This document shows positions 1 through 10,012 of a stretch of 64,000 bases of DNA, in pieces. The stretch is taken from assembly GCA_902558075.1 (NCBI GenBank), contig CACECO010000005.1, positions 26,889 through 90,888 of the forward strand, in the 5' to 3' direction. Position 1 is the first letter of the stretch. Every line of letters starts with the position of its first letter. The notes beneath the pieces are model-generated. The model saw only the letters and a program-made list of their open reading frames with translations. It made no database searches and had not been told where the DNA came from. Origin of the DNA: an uncultured Litorivicinus sp. Lineage in GTDB: Bacteria; Pseudomonadota; Gammaproteobacteria; Pseudomonadales; Litorivicinaceae. The translations under genes were made by a program, and so were the position numbers.

Positions 1-365
1 CCGCTCACCTGAAAAAGACGGTTGAAGGGATCATCCATCCGCTGGTTCGCAATGCCGTCAATCAATGGCTCGATCAACGGTCAGGCTCGCCATATCGAAT
101 TTTGTGCTCACCGCTTTTAATCGAAACCAATCAGCACGCGATACTTGATGGAGTCATCGTGATTGATTCACCAGAAAGCGAACAGCTAAAACGCGGCACA
201 GAACGAGATGCAATGTCAAAAGAGACTATTCAGAACATCATCGACGCTCAAATTTCGCGGCAGGCGAGACTCGTTCACGCCTCCTTTGTGATCGATAACT
301 CCGGTGATTTAGACTCCCTCACTCAACAAATCCAAACCATACACGAGAAACTTAGTCATGACTGA
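1..365 (+). CDS. coaE: Dephospho-CoA kinase, C-terminal part (5' end outside window)
   Basis: This is the C-terminal part of dephospho-CoA kinase, which phosphorylates the 3'-OH of dephospho-CoA in the last step of CoA synthesis. The frame is open from base 3 with no stop before 363-365, so the gene begins upstream of the window. About 120 residues are visible. They include the IIHPLVR segment and the SPLLIE stretch that in this family form the substrate-binding and lid region, followed by a typical [10 protein letters not shown] helix. The ATP-binding P-loop lies outside the window. The stop overlaps the start of yacG by 8 bases (ATGACTGA), so the two are co-transcribed, an arrangement common in Gammaproteobacteria. 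Confidence 0.9.
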   Translation, partial: AHLKKTVEGIIHPLVRNAVNQWLDQRSGSPYRILCSPLLIETNQHAILDGVIVIDSPESEQLKRGTERDAMSKETIQNIIDAQISRQARLVHASFVIDNSGDLDSLTQQIQTIHEKLSHD

Positions 366-558
366 TGACAAAGGCCATATCGTCGCTTGCCCGACTTGCA
401 AACAAGAAACACGTTATCACGCAGATAACCCGTTTCGCCCGTTTTGTTCAGAACGTTGCCGCTTGATCGATTTAGGCGAATGGGCCGACGAGGGACATCG
501 AATTGCGGGACAACCTGTCCCTCCTGAATTCAACGATCCAGACATCGATACTCACTGA
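358..558 (+). CDS. yacG: DNA gyrase inhibitor YacG, zinc-binding
   Basis: A 66-residue protein matching YacG, a small zinc protein that binds gyrase B and inhibits its activity. The four zinc-ligand cysteines are visible as CPTC (C11, C14) and FCSERC (C30, C34), followed by the family signature RLIDLGEWA and an acidic tail. Length is as expected. It is translationally coupled to coaE through an 8-base overlap. Its last 7 bases overlap the end of the opposing mutT gene, so no intergenic terminator can exist at that convergent junction. Confidence 0.93.
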   Translation: MTDDKGHIVACPTCKQETRYHADNPFRPFCSERCRLIDLGEWADEGHRIAGQPVPPEFNDPDIDTH

Positions 559-1487
559 AAACCCCGAATTCCCGCTACCCCAAAACCGGCATGCTCAGTC
601 ACTATCGATTGATCCTCTCGGGTCATACCGCCCAACGCATACGCTGGTACACCGACACTGCGTGCAAGTTGTGAAAACCGCTCCCACCCGAGGGGCTGCA
701 TATCACCGTGACTTGGTGTGTCGCGCACCGGGGAGATCAGAAGCGCATCCGAAGGCCACATGCGCTGTCTTTCGATATCGCGTTCATGACGAATCCCGGC
801 AGTGATTGGCCAAGGGTCATTGAGTTGATCCAGTTGATCGAGCGCATCAGCCAAATGATCAGTTTTTCGTAAATGCACACCACATCCGGATCGAAAACAA
901 AGAAGCTGATCCAGTGTCAGGATCACCTGGTGTCCGCAACTGAGCGCAGCATCAATTGCAGTGTCAAGCTCAACACCTGGCAGCAATCCACGAAAATACA
1001 AGAGACACCGATCCTCAGTCTGTGTGCCCCATATCACTGGTTCAACCATCAGTGATGGATCATAGATACGCAGCATTCTTGGCAGACCGATCGCACGAAC
1101 GATCGCATCATTCGCTTTTGGAAATTGAAGTGTCTTCACTGCGTCTGCAGAAAACCATTGCACCGCTTGACCCTCAAGACCTCGAGGTTCGCCTTCAAAG
1201 ACAAACACTTCATACACCCAGAGGCGAATTGCTTTATCACCATAATCCCATGGGATTTGGAACATAAACGCTGCATCTTGCATGCGAATCCCGAGTTCCT
1301 CTTCAAGCTCCCGGTTCAAACAGGATTTTGGATCTTCGCCACTTTCAAACTTTCCGCCAGGAAATTCCCAGAGACCACCTTGATGCGCACTTTGATGACG
1401 TTTTGCGAGAAGGATTTGTCCATTACGCCAGATCAGCGCACAGGCAACCTGGATTTCAGGTTCGGTATTCGGCATTGATCCGGACAT
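552..1487 (-). CDS. mutT: MutT-type Nudix hydrolase fused to a ThiE-like domain
   Basis: A 311-residue two-domain protein. Residues 45-67 form a complete Nudix box (G-x5-E-x7-REUxEExGU, with RELEEELGI at its end), the pyrophosphohydrolase motif that in MutT removes 8-oxo-dGTP from the nucleotide pool. Residues from about 150 to the end resemble thiamine-phosphate synthase (ThiE/TenI barrel), with [10 protein letters not shown] and YALGGM recognisable. This fusion is known in Pseudomonas-like bacteria; E. coli MutT is only about 129 residues. Whether the ThiE-like part is catalytic cannot be told from sequence. The start at 1487 overlaps argJ by 32 bases. A second in-frame ATG at 1475 has a GGA three bases upstream and could be the true start. 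Confidence 0.88.
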   Translation of the reverse strand: MSGSMPNTEPEIQVACALIWRNGQILLAKRHQSAHQGGLWEFPGGKFESGEDPKSCLNRELEEELGIRMQDAAFMFQIPWDYGDKAIRLWVYEVFVFEGEPRGLEGQAVQWFSADAVKTLQFPKANDAIVRAIGLPRMLRIYDPSLMVEPVIWGTQTEDRCLLYFRGLLPGVELDTAIDAALSCGHQVILTLDQLLCFRSGCGVHLRKTDHLADALDQLDQLNDPWPITAGIRHERDIERQRMWPSDALLISPVRDTPSHGDMQPLGWERFSQLARSVGVPAYALGGMTREDQSIVTEHAGFGVAGIRGFQ

Positions 1488-2676
1488 ACTCTTTGGTGAG
1501 ATCGCAGGTCATGACTCGACAATACCCTGATCCAACACCCATCGAAATCCGGATGTCGATATCGACAGGATTCATTGCCGCCTGACCTGCTTGTTCCGTG
1601 TACTTGGGATGACGACCACCGTTTTCGACGATCTGCACGTCGTTAATCCACACATTCACACGATCGATCGCAATCTGCGAAATTGGTGCTCGTCCGACAG
1701 CTGCAACAATCCGACCCCAATTCGGATCTGATGCAGCTAACGCAGTTTTCACCAAGGGTGACAGCGCCACTGTATTTGCAATGACATGCGCATCTTGGTC
1801 ACTGCTTGCAGCCTGACAGATTACCCGAACAAATTTGGTTGCACCTTCACCATCACGCGCCAACATTTCGGCAAGATCATCTGCCAGCGCCGATAATGCG
1901 CTCGCAAACGTCTGTGCTTCAGGACTCGCCGGGTCACGAATTATCTCGTGACCTGCCATCTGAGTCGCAACAATCGCGCAGGCGTCATTCGTTGAGGTAT
2001 CGCCATCGACCGTGATGCAATTGAAACTGTGATTCACTGCATGTTCGAGGAGAGTTTGTAAGCACTCAGCGGTCATCGCAACATCCGACACGATCAGACC
2101 AAGCATGGTTGCCATGTTTGGATGAATCATTCCTGAGCCCTTGGCCATACCGTTCAGTGTCACCGTTCGACTACCGATCTCGCATTGGATGTGTCGTAAC
2201 TTTGGATGTGTGTCCGTGGTCATGATGGCTCGTGAAGCACGTTCCCATGCAGCAACAGACGAGTCACAGGTATCGCAGGCTTTCGGGATTGCGTCACAAA
2301 TCGCCCGCACGGGTAGCGGCTCACCGATGACGCCGGTTGAAAATGGCCACACGGTATCACTTGAAGTTCCCGTGAATGCCGCTACCGAAGCGATGGTTTG
2401 ACGACACGCGTCCATCCCGTGCTTGCCTGTTCCAGCATTTGCATTACCTGCGTTGAGTAGCCAGTAGCGAACATGAGAGGTCGATGCCAGATGTGCTCTC
2501 AAGATATGCACGGGAGCTGCACAAAAATGGTTAGCTGTCGTCACACATGCACCGACAGAACCTTCGTCGAAGGCCATCAGCAACAAATCATCGCGGTCCT
2601 TGTTCTCATAGACAGGTGCACGAACTGCACCCAATCGAACTCCACGAACTGGCAACCCACCTTCTGATGATTTCAT
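1456..2676 (-). CDS. argJ: Bifunctional ornithine acetyltransferase / N-acetylglutamate synthase
   Basis: ArgJ (406 residues) moves the acetyl group from N-acetylornithine to glutamate and so closes the cyclic arginine pathway; many members also make N-acetylglutamate from acetyl-CoA. The protein cleaves itself into alpha and beta chains before a conserved threonine. The motif HPNMATML is present, placing the nucleophile at T190, with the preceding GMAKGSGM segment. The length fits the family. It lies 39 bases downstream of secA on the same strand and overlaps the mutT start by 32 bases, consistent with a secA-argJ-mutT transcript. Confidence 0.95.
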   Translation of the reverse strand: MKSSEGGLPVRGVRLGAVRAPVYENKDRDDLLLMAFDEGSVGACVTTANHFCAAPVHILRAHLASTSHVRYWLLNAGNANAGTGKHGMDACRQTIASVAAFTGTSSDTVWPFSTGVIGEPLPVRAICDAIPKACDTCDSSVAAWERASRAIMTTDTHPKLRHIQCEIGSRTVTLNGMAKGSGMIHPNMATMLGLIVSDVAMTAECLQTLLEHAVNHSFNCITVDGDTSTNDACAIVATQMAGHEIIRDPASPEAQTFASALSALADDLAEMLARDGEGATKFVRVICQAASSDQDAHVIANTVALSPLVKTALAASDPNWGRIVAAVGRAPISQIAIDRVNVWINDVQIVENGGRHPKYTEQAGQAAMNPVDIDIRISMGVGSGYCRVMTCDLTKEYVRINAEYRT

Positions 2677-2715
2677 CTGACTCTCACACTTTACAACTGA
2701 GCAAGCGATGGCACA

Positions 2716-5442
2716 TTAACCAATACGACCATGACATTGCTTGTATTTCTTTCCGCTGCCACAGGGGCAAGGCTCGTTTCGCCCAACTTTGTGACTAACT
2801 GCAGGTGTTGGCTTATCCGGGACAGAGTCAGAAGCACCATCATCTTTTGATGTCACAGCATCATGCATCGCCTGTGCTTTAGCCAGCTGCTCAACCGCTT
2901 GTTGCCGTCGAGCTTCTTCCTGTGCCTCGATCTCTTCCTTGGTCGGCACTCGAACCGCAGTCAATACACGAACTGATTCCCGCTTGATTTGGTCAAGCAT
3001 CGACGTAAACAATTCAAACGCTTCACGCTTGTATTCCTGCTTCGGATTTTTCTGTGCATAGCCACGGAGGTGGATACCTTGGCGCAAATAATCCATCGCA
3101 GCTAAGTGGTCTTTCCATTGATTATCGAGAACCTGAAGAAGAACCTGCTTCTCAAACCGACGCATGGTGTCTTCACCAACGATGACAATCTTTTCATCAT
3201 GACGTCGAGTCGCCTCTTCGATGATCTTCTCAAGGAGTGTCTCTTCATACAAAGACTCATCGTCATCGAGCCACTTTTGGATCGGCATCTCGAAGCCAAA
3301 TTGCGTCGCAAACTCGTCCGTCAGACCTGGAATGTCCCACTGCTCAATCAAACTTTGCGGTAGAATGTAGGTTGAAACAACAGACGTGAATACATCTCGA
3401 CGAATCGCATCAACAAGATCCGATAAATCGTCCACATCCATTAAATCATTGCGCTGCGCGTAGACCTGTGTTCGCTGATCATTGGCAACGTCATCGTAAT
3501 CCAATAGCTGCTTGCGCATATCAAAATTACGACCTTCAACCTTCTTCTGTGCCTTCTCGATCGCGTTGGTAACCATCTTGTGCTCGATCGCTTCACCGCG
3601 TTGCATGCCAAGACTTTGCATGATCGAGCGCATTTTTGGTGAGGCGAAAATGCGCATTAAGTCGTCTTCCAGTGACAAAAAAAAGCGTGAGGATCCGGGA
3701 TCGCCCTGACGACCGGAACGTCCGCGTAACTGATTATCAATCCGGCGTGACTCATGACGCTCAGAGCCGATAATGTGCAGACCTCCGGCAGATAGCACCT
3801 TCTCATGTGCTTCCTGCCAGACCCGTTTGATCTCCTCGACCTTCTGTTCAGTCGGGTTATCAAGCATGATAACGTCGGCTTGCCAATTACCACCGAGAAC
3901 AATATCGGTACCGCGACCGGCCATATTGGTCGCAATCGTCACCGCACCAGGACGACCTGCTTCAGCAATAATACGAGCCTCTCGCTCATGCTGCTTCGCA
4001 TTCAAGACATTATGCTGAATACCTTCTTTGTCGAGGAAGTGTGACAATAATTCAGATGCTTCGACAGAAGCCGTGCCAACAAGCACTGGACGACCTTTAT
4101 CGCGCTCGGCAATCACATCAGCCACGATCGCTTCAAACTTTTCTTCCATTGTCATGTAAACCAAATCGTTATAGTCGATTCGCTTCACAGGCACGTTGGT
4201 TGGAATCACCACAACATCCAAACCATAGATCTGTCTAAATTCATATGCCTCAGTATCAGCGGTCCCAGTCATGCCCGATAAACGATCGTACAACCGAAAG
4301 TAATTCTGGAATGTGGTTGAGGCCAACGTTTGGCTCTCCGGCTGGATATCCACACCCTCTTTCGCTTCAACTGCCTGATGCAGACCTTCCGACCAACGAC
4401 GGCCTGGCATTGTCCGGCCGGTATGTTCGTCAACGATCACCACCTGACCATCTTGAATGATGTAGTGCACGTTTCTCTGAAATAACGTATGTGCGCGCAA
4501 TCCGGCATTCACATGGTGGAACAACGCGAGATTTGCTGGGTTATAGAGACTATCTCCCACCTCAAGGAGGCCCATTTCGGCAAGCTCAGCTTCAATCAGT
4601 TCGTGACCAAGCTCTGTCAATTCAACCGAGCGGTTTTTTTCATCGAGCAAGAAGTGCCCCTCAATTTCGAACGCTTCACCATCTTCTGACATTTTTGCTT
4701 CAGTAAGCTTGGGGATAATGGCATTAATCGCTTGATAACGCTCTGAGTGATCATCCGCTGGTCCTGAAATGATCAACGGTGTTCGCGCTTCATCAATTAG
4801 AATTGAATCCACTTCGTCTACGATCGCGAAAGACAACTTCCGCTGCACGCGTCCTTCCGGCGAAAAGGCCATGTTGTCTCTTAGATAATCAAATCCAAAC
4901 TCGTTATTCGTACCGTAGGTAACATCAGCACCATAGGCCTCGCGTTTTTCTTCTGGGCTTTGTCCGGAGCCTATCACTCCAACGGTAAGTCCAAGTCCCT
5001 CGTACAGTGGACGCATCCAGTTAGCATCTCGGCTGGCAAGGTATTCGTTCACAGTCACGACATGAACACCCTTCCCTTCAATCGCATTGAGATAGGCAGG
5101 CAAGGTGGCAACCAGCGTCTTTCCTTCGCCAGTCCGCATTTCAGAAATTCGACCCTCATGGAGGGTCATACCGCCGACCATCTGCACATCAAAATGCCTT
5201 AAGCCGAGCGTTCGCCGACTGACTTCTCGACAGACCGCAAAAGCATCTGGAAGAATTTGGTTCAGCGTCTCGCCAGCATTGATCCGTACACGAAATTCCT
5301 CGCGCTTCGATGCAAGTTCTTCATTGCTTAGGGATTCGAAGGTGGATTCTTGCTGATCGATCGCCGTGACCAACTTCAGCATCCGTTTGACTTCCCGGTC
5401 ATTTTTGGAGCCGAAGATCTTTCGGACAAATGTCCCTAACAT
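2716..5442 (-). CDS. secA: Preprotein translocase ATPase SecA
   Basis: SecA is the ATP-driven motor that pushes unfolded preproteins through SecYEG. The start chosen is ATG 5442 ([10 protein letters not shown]), 30 codons inside the longest frame, because an AGGA lies 7 bases upstream and the product then has 908 residues, as in relatives. Visible features are Walker A GEGKT at residues 105-109, the [16 protein letters not shown]-box region, [10 protein letters not shown], the helicase segment [11 protein letters not shown], and the C-terminal SecB/zinc-binding tail with [13 protein letters not shown]. It is divergent from dciA across 46 bases. Confidence 0.98.
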   Translation of the reverse strand: MLGTFVRKIFGSKNDREVKRMLKLVTAIDQQESTFESLSNEELASKREEFRVRINAGETLNQILPDAFAVCREVSRRTLGLRHFDVQMVGGMTLHEGRISEMRTGEGKTLVATLPAYLNAIEGKGVHVVTVNEYLASRDANWMRPLYEGLGLTVGVIGSGQSPEEKREAYGADVTYGTNNEFGFDYLRDNMAFSPEGRVQRKLSFAIVDEVDSILIDEARTPLIISGPADDHSERYQAINAIIPKLTEAKMSEDGEAFEIEGHFLLDEKNRSVELTELGHELIEAELAEMGLLEVGDSLYNPANLALFHHVNAGLRAHTLFQRNVHYIIQDGQVVIVDEHTGRTMPGRRWSEGLHQAVEAKEGVDIQPESQTLASTTFQNYFRLYDRLSGMTGTADTEAYEFRQIYGLDVVVIPTNVPVKRIDYNDLVYMTMEEKFEAIVADVIAERDKGRPVLVGTASVEASELLSHFLDKEGIQHNVLNAKQHEREARIIAEAGRPGAVTIATNMAGRGTDIVLGGNWQADVIMLDNPTEQKVEEIKRVWQEAHEKVLSAGGLHIIGSERHESRRIDNQLRGRSGRQGDPGSSRFFLSLEDDLMRIFASPKMRSIMQSLGMQRGEAIEHKMVTNAIEKAQKKVEGRNFDMRKQLLDYDDVANDQRTQVYAQRNDLMDVDDLSDLVDAIRRDVFTSVVSTYILPQSLIEQWDIPGLTDEFATQFGFEMPIQKWLDDDESLYEETLLEKIIEEATRRHDEKIVIVGEDTMRRFEKQVLLQVLDNQWKDHLAAMDYLRQGIHLRGYAQKNPKQEYKREAFELFTSMLDQIKRESVRVLTAVRVPTKEEIEAQEEARRQQAVEQLAKAQAMHDAVTSKDDGASDSVPDKPTPAVSHKVGRNEPCPCGSGKKYKQCHGRIG

Positions 5443-5488
5443 GCGTATCCTAAGGTGTCTGTAATAATAAAAACGGTATTGTAGCGAA
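5443..5488. promoter_or_regulatory. secA/dciA divergent intergenic region with candidate secA -10
   Basis: This 46-base AT-rich spacer separates the opposed starts of secA and dciA and must carry signals for at least one of them. On the minus strand TACAAT (5478-5483) is a good -10 candidate for secA, 35 bases before its ATG. No matching -35 is obvious; the region expected to hold it lies inside the dciA reading frame. I see no secM-like upstream ORF or obvious arrest element ahead of secA. Confidence 0.3.
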
Positions 5489-5962
5489 TTGCGTGACCCC
5501 GGACAGCTAAAAAGCCTGCGAACTTTGATCAATCGATCAGGAAGTCACCTAGAGACACTTCAGCTTGAGGCATCAATTCAGGCAAAACGCGCTCAAATCG
5601 TCGAATCCCTTCTGCCTTCTGAACTCAAAAATGAGGTCGCAACGGGAGATCTCAATTGCGGACTGCTGACCTTATATGTCGTTCAAGCAGGTTTAGCTAC
5701 CCGACTACGATTCGAGGAGTGCAATCTCATCGACGCGTTACGGAGCGATCCGCTTTTTCGCGGTATTCGCAGAATTCAATGTCGAGTCAGATCTCGACAT
5801 CATGAACAAAAGACGGTGGTCACCAAAACCATTCAGCCCAACACCAAAGCGGGCTCATCGATTCAAGAATTTGCGGAAACGCTCGCGGATGAGGAGCTTA
5901 AACGTCATTTTCAGCAATTGGCTGCACGGGTATCGGGCAATCAGCTGCCCGATCAAACGTAA
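5489..5962 (+). CDS. dciA: DciA-family (DUF721) replicative helicase loader, TTG start
   Basis: A 157-residue protein of the DUF721/DciA family, the ancestral bacterial loader of the DnaB helicase. The fold-defining segment lies at about residues 25-105, with [12 protein letters not shown] near the N terminus and a hydrophobic core around [10 protein letters not shown] Gln/Thr-rich linker and a short C-terminal helix follow. The position, divergent from secA and facing lpxC, is the usual DciA neighbourhood in Gammaproteobacteria and supports the call. The start is TTG at 5489 with no clear Shine-Dalgarno; no ATG or GTG serves the conserved N terminus. The last 65 bases are antisense to the 3' end of lpxC. 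Confidence 0.8.
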   Translation: MRDPGQLKSLRTLINRSGSHLETLQLEASIQAKRAQIVESLLPSELKNEVATGDLNCGLLTLYVVQAGLATRLRFEECNLIDALRSDPLFRGIRRIQCRVRSRHHEQKTVVTKTIQPNTKAGSSIQEFAETLADEELKRHFQQLAARVSGNQLPDQT

Positions 5963-6815
5963 CGACCTCATAATTACTCGGATCTGCAAACAACTGACGG
6001 AGCAATCTATTGTTTAAAGCGTGTCCACTCCGGTTACCTGAATAGTGACCAATAATTGGCCGACCAGCTAAATACAAATCCCCCAGTGCGTCGAGGACCT
6101 TGTGTTTCACGAACTCATCATTTTGACGTAAACCATCGTCATTCAATATGCGATCCTCACCGACGACGATGGCATTCGCCATTGAACCGCCGCGAGCCAA
6201 GTTGTTCGCTTTCAGATAATCAAGGTCACGCATAAACCCGAAGGTTCTGGCACGACTAACCTCGCGAATGAACGAGGCCTCATCAATATCAACCACAGTT
6301 TTGCATTCACCTTGATCGACAACTGGGTGATCAAAGTCGATCGAAAAGGTGATACGGAATCCGTTGAAAGGCTCTAATCGCGCAACTTTTCCTCCATGCT
6401 CAACTTCAACAATGTGAGTGATTCGGATGTACTCGCGTGGCGCAGTCTGCTCTCGCACGCCGGCTGACTGAATCAAAAAGACGAAAGGTGAGGCGCTGCC
6501 GTCCATGATGGGAAGTTCTGGCGCATTACACTCAACAAGGACGTTATCGATACCCATTCCCGATAACGCCGATAACAAATGTTCAACGGTGGAGACCTGA
6601 GCACCGTCGGGCGAAGATAAACAGGTTGAGAGAGTCGTCTGAGAGACGCTACCTGCATTCGCTCGGATGAGCTCAGGCGGATCCAAATCCACTCGTTTGA
6701 ATTGAATGCCGTGGTTCTCGGGGGCTGGCCTCAGTGTGAGGTACACCGTATCACCCGAATGCAAACCCACTCCTGTGGCTCGCACGACATTTTTCAGCGT
6801 TCGCTGTGCAATCAA
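5898..6815 (-). CDS. lpxC: UDP-3-O-acyl-N-acetylglucosamine deacetylase, TTG start
   Basis: LpxC removes the acetyl group in the first committed step of lipid A synthesis and is a zinc enzyme. The start is assigned to TTG 6815 (M-I-A-Q-R-T-L-K-N): an AAGGAGAG lies just upstream with 7-base spacing, and the product then has 305 residues. With that start the zinc ligands and catalytic residues fall at H79, H238, D242 and H265 (motifs [24 protein letters not shown]), the same numbers as in E. coli LpxC, which supports the choice. It is the last gene of the dcw run, downstream of ftsZ, and its 3' end is antisense to dciA. Confidence 0.97.
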   Translation of the reverse strand: MIAQRTLKNVVRATGVGLHSGDTVYLTLRPAPENHGIQFKRVDLDPPELIRANAGSVSQTTLSTCLSSPDGAQVSTVEHLLSALSGMGIDNVLVECNAPELPIMDGSASPFVFLIQSAGVREQTAPREYIRITHIVEVEHGGKVARLEPFNGFRITFSIDFDHPVVDQGECKTVVDIDEASFIREVSRARTFGFMRDLDYLKANNLARGGSMANAIVVGEDRILNDDGLRQNDEFVKHKVLDALGDLYLAGRPIIGHYSGNRSGHALNNRLLRQLFADPSNYEVVTFDRAADCPIPVQPIAENDV

Positions 6816-6831
6816 TTCAACTCTCCTTCCC

Positions 6832-6856
6832 AAAGCCCGTTAGTTTAACAGGCTTT
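6832..6856 (-). other. Hairpin in the ftsZ-lpxC intergenic region, against the lpxC SD
   Basis: Positions 6832-6842 and 6846-6856 form an inverted repeat of about 11 bp with a 3-base loop and one G-T pair. On the minus strand it lies about 50 bases after the ftsZ stop and ends directly before the GGGAAGGAG ribosome-binding site of lpxC. Only three T residues follow, so it is a poor intrinsic terminator. It could be an RNA 3'-end stabiliser for ftsZ, an attenuator, or a translation-control element for lpxC. Confidence 0.4.
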
Positions 6857-6904
6857 TCCCCGTTGCATCTTGCAGATCGGAGCGGAAGCGTAGAGTTTTG
6901 TTCA

Positions 6905-8074
6905 CTAATCCGCCTGACGACGCAGGAATGCAGGAATATTCAAAATTCGCTCCATCTCCTGACTATCGTTGCGCTCTTCCACCAGATCTTGTGCAAGCGC
7001 TGTATTACCCGCCGCTTGTGTTCTTAAAACCTGTGGAGCCACTTCACTGGTCGGACTATAAGCCTCACGAGTTGCTCGCTCGAAATGCGCATTATCAACC
7101 ACAGTTTTCGGTGCTTGCGCACCACCAAGACCCGTTGCTACAACCGTCACGCTGATCTGGTCACTCATTTCAGGATCGATCACCGTTCCAACAACCACAT
7201 TAGCATTGTCATCGCTAATTTGTTCAACGACATGACCCACTTGATCAAACTCACCCAGTGTGAAATCCGGACCCGAAGTAATGTTGACCAGAATACCGCG
7301 GGCACCCGATAAATCGACGTCTTCCAGTAATGGTGATCGGATCGCCATCTCAGCCGCCTTGGCAGCGCGATCCTCACCCGCCGCGATACCCGTACCCATC
7401 ATTGCCTTGCCCATTTCGCTCATGACAGTCCTGACGTCAGCAAAGTCAACGTTGATCATGCCTGGACGAATAATCAAATCTGCAATCCCTCGCACAGCAC
7501 CTTGCAATACATTGTTCGCTTCGGCAAACGCAGCCATCAACGACGCATTCTTACCTAGCACAGGAAGTAATTTTTCGTTCGGTACAACGATCAAAGAATC
7601 TACATACTTCTCGAGCGCTGCGATACCTTGATCAGCGACGTGTGTGCGACGACGCCCCTCAAAACCGAATGGGCGAGTCACGATCGCAACCGTGAGGATA
7701 CCCATTTCCCGAGCGATTTCAGCAACGACCGGAGCAGCGCCTGTGCCTGTACCACCACCCATGCCTGCGGTGATGAACACCATATCGGTATCTGTTACGA
7801 CTTCAGCGATCGCATCGCGATCCTCCAGCGCCGCATTACGGCCCACATCAGGGTTTGCGCCAGCCCCCAAACCCTTGGTGATATCACCACCAAGTTGAAG
7901 CGTTCTATCAGCTGGAATTACTTTCATCGCTTGGGCATCCGTATTGGCGACAATGAACTCAACACCTTCGATTACATGTTTCAACATATGGTTGACGGCG
8001 TTGCCGCCGCCACCGCCGACGCCAATCACTTTAATGATCGCGTTTGATTCGATTTGATCGACGATCTCGAACAT
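6905..8074 (-). CDS. ftsZ: Cell division GTPase FtsZ
   Basis: FtsZ is the tubulin homologue that forms the division ring. The 389-residue protein has the tubulin signature GGGTGTG at 106-112, the nucleotide-binding GVGGGGGNA near the N terminus and the T7-loop segment NVDFADVR. The extreme C-terminal peptide ([13 protein letters not shown]) is the one that binds FtsA and ZipA. Length is ordinary. It follows ftsA after 16 bases in the usual ftsQ-ftsA-ftsZ order and precedes lpxC by 89 bases. Confidence 0.99.
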   Translation of the reverse strand: MFEIVDQIESNAIIKVIGVGGGGGNAVNHMLKHVIEGVEFIVANTDAQAMKVIPADRTLQLGGDITKGLGAGANPDVGRNAALEDRDAIAEVVTDTDMVFITAGMGGGTGTGAAPVVAEIAREMGILTVAIVTRPFGFEGRRRTHVADQGIAALEKYVDSLIVVPNEKLLPVLGKNASLMAAFAEANNVLQGAVRGIADLIIRPGMINVDFADVRTVMSEMGKAMMGTGIAAGEDRAAKAAEMAIRSPLLEDVDLSGARGILVNITSGPDFTLGEFDQVGHVVEQISDDNANVVVGTVIDPEMSDQISVTVVATGLGGAQAPKTVVDNAHFERATREAYSPTSEVAPQVLRTQAAGNTALAQDLVEERNDSQEMERILNIPAFLRRQAD

Positions 8075-8090
8075 TTAATTACCCTCTCAG

Positions 8091-9299
8091 TTAGAAATTT
8101 CCCTGGATCCACTGCCGAACCCGATTGAACATGCTTCCCTGCGTACCAAGCCAACTTAGTCGAGGCCGGACTTCTTGGTCGCGTCCATACGCCAGAAGAC
8201 CTGCCAGAACTGCATTGGCTGGATCTTGTAATAACCCATCGAGTCCGTCTTGATGGGCTTGTTTCAGTACCCGACATGGACACTGCAACATACTCTCGAA
8301 AACTTGTGCGATTCCCGGTAATGCGGCCGTTCCGCCACACAACACAATGCCCGTTGACGCCTCTTCAAACCGTCCAGATTGACGAAGCCGCTCACCTAAG
8401 ATTTCAGCGATTTCTTCAACACGTGGCTGAATGAAGGCAGTTAACTGCTGCAAGCTGATCGTTTCTGCCGGGCGATCAGCAAGCTTCTTGACCTGCACGG
8501 TTTCAGCTGGTGGTGCAAAGCGCGTGTGCGCATAAGCGCATTGCACCTTCAAATCCTCGGCATCGCCGAGTGGAGTCTTTAATGCGACAGCAAGATCATG
8601 CGTCAACAATTCGCCCCCCATTGGCATCACTTGTAACCAGGCGGGTGCGCTTTCTGAAATCACCATGGCATCAATCGTGCCGATCCCAATATCGGCAATA
8701 CACACACCAAGTTCGCGCTCATCTGGCAACACCAACTGACTGATCGCAAGCGCAGACGGAATCAAGACGGAAGCCTCGAGGCCCGCAAGTTTTAGGCATT
8801 TCTTCAAATTATTGATCACGTGGGTCGCACCAGTAATGACATGAACATGCGCATCCAACCGATTACCTGTCATCCCGTGGGGTAAGCGAATACCGGTCTG
8901 ACTATCCAACGTAAATGATCGCGGAATGACACTCAAAATCTCACGTTCAGGTATTTGCGCCTGGGCCTGCACTTGTTCCATCGCTTGGGTCAACAAGATA
9001 TCGGTCACCTCATGATGATTAAGAATCACCGTCCCTGAAATGTCTTGTCCCAGAATGTGCGATCCACCCACAGATACCAGTGGATCAGTGAGTTTGGTCC
9101 CGGCCATTTGATTCGCTTCAGCTACCGAACGGACGAGTGCATCGACCACTGAATCAATCTGAATTACCACGCCTTGCTTCAAACCACCACAGCGTGCGCG
9201 ACCGAGACCTCGGACAGCGATGCGACGGTCCTCCATGATCTCAGCAACGGCGGCTATTATTTGACTTGAGCCAATATCGATGACCAGTAGATGACTCAC
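8091..9299 (-). CDS. ftsA: Cell division protein FtsA, GTG start
   Basis: FtsA is an actin-like ATPase that tethers FtsZ to the membrane. The start is placed at GTG 9299 (M-S-H-L-L-V-I-D-I-G-S-S), five codons inside the longest frame, because a GGAGG lies 8 bases upstream and the resulting GTGA overlaps the ftsQ stop; the product has 402 residues. The phosphate-1 loop VIDIGSSQ, the phosphate-2 region IADIGIGT and the adenosine motif VLCGGTAALPG are visible. The C-terminal amphipathic membrane-targeting helix is present (MFNRVRQWIQGNF). Confidence 0.97.
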   Translation of the reverse strand: MSHLLVIDIGSSQIIAAVAEIMEDRRIAVRGLGRARCGGLKQGVVIQIDSVVDALVRSVAEANQMAGTKLTDPLVSVGGSHILGQDISGTVILNHHEVTDILLTQAMEQVQAQAQIPEREILSVIPRSFTLDSQTGIRLPHGMTGNRLDAHVHVITGATHVINNLKKCLKLAGLEASVLIPSALAISQLVLPDERELGVCIADIGIGTIDAMVISESAPAWLQVMPMGGELLTHDLAVALKTPLGDAEDLKVQCAYAHTRFAPPAETVQVKKLADRPAETISLQQLTAFIQPRVEEIAEILGERLRQSGRFEEASTGIVLCGGTAALPGIAQVFESMLQCPCRVLKQAHQDGLDGLLQDPANAVLAGLLAYGRDQEVRPRLSWLGTQGSMFNRVRQWIQGNF

Positions 9300-10012
9300 T
9301 GGGCAACCCTCCAAGCCAAGGCAACGCCATTGTTATAACGCGCGTCAATCTCTTGCACCTTCGCGAGCTTCTCGCCATCTAAATGGTTCAAGACATCACG
9401 CGCGCGTGCGAGCCGCCCTAAAATGTCAACGCGCCCAAGCTGCAGATTGATTCCGTTATGCAAGGCGATTTGCCATCCCAAATCATGACCACGTGATACA
9501 GACACGACTTCGGAGAAATCGGATAGACGGTCTGAGAACACCCCGTAATGGCTATAAACCTGCATGGTTTCAGATAACGCCCCATAGAGTCGTGGCAATA
9601 GTTCGTTTGCCGGAGTAGGTGGCTCAAAGAGATCACCGGATAACCCGAGGTACTGCGTATCATTGTAAATTGCGACCGGACGCTGCTCAGTGATCTCGAT
9701 CAAAAGTGTATCTGGCCAAACTCGCCGCGCTGATGCACTTGCAATCCAAGGATGCGACTCAACTTCAGAAATTACCTGCGAGAGTGTGGTTTCTAGGTAA
9801 TTCCTGTTGAACCTAATACTCAGGTCGCGCGTCAGTGCGCTGGCATCCAAGTAGCGTAAATCACCTTGCAATTGAACCTGCCGAATCTGCACGTTCTGTA
9901 ACAGATGGCTCAGGCCACCTGCCGCGATCGACCCTGTCACACCAAGCCCTAGCAAGAGTAATACTAGTCTCCAATGTGTGACTGTTCGATTGGTAATCTG
10001 TTTCATCGTCAT
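9296..10012 (-). CDS. ftsQ: Cell division protein FtsQ
   Basis: A 238-residue bitopic membrane protein. After a short cytoplasmic N terminus there is one membrane segment at about residues 16-36. A POTRA domain follows (about 40-108, from VQIRQVQLQGDLRYL to LLIEITEQRPVA), then the periplasmic beta domain. FtsQ bridges FtsA/FtsZ and the FtsLB-FtsWI synthase complex. The start ATG overlaps the ddlB stop as ATGA and the stop overlaps the ftsA start, so translation is coupled on both sides. Confidence 0.95.
   Translation of the reverse strand: MTMKQITNRTVTHWRLVLLLLGLGVTGSIAAGGLSHLLQNVQIRQVQLQGDLRYLDASALTRDLSIRFNRNYLETTLSQVISEVESHPWIASASARRVWPDTLLIEITEQRPVAIYNDTQYLGLSGDLFEPPTPANELLPRLYGALSETMQVYSHYGVFSDRLSDFSEVVSVSRGHDLGWQIALHNGINLQLGRVDILGRLARARDVLNHLDGEKLAKVQEIDARYNNGVALAWRVAQ

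Noticed and set aside
102..365. Small independent 87-residue ORF at the left edge
   Set aside because: The frame is open from base 3 and its translation continues upstream as CoaE sequence, so it is the end of coaE and not a separate gene.
503..1585. Plus-strand ORFs opposite mutT (503-805, 873-1055, 956-1267, 1125-1478, 1328-1585)
   Set aside because: They lie wholly antisense to clear MutT-ThiE coding sequence, show no family motif and overlap one another in different frames.
5443..5488. SecM-type arrest peptide upstream of secA
   Set aside because: The upstream gene is divergent (dciA) and the 46-base spacer has no room for a leader gene.
7780..7880. GCGATCGC-like words and frequent GATC as a possible genome-wide repeat signal (HIP1-like or Dam clusters)
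   Set aside because: GATC-containing words are common across the window, including within conserved codons, with no regular spacing; a count against expectation would be needed to claim more.
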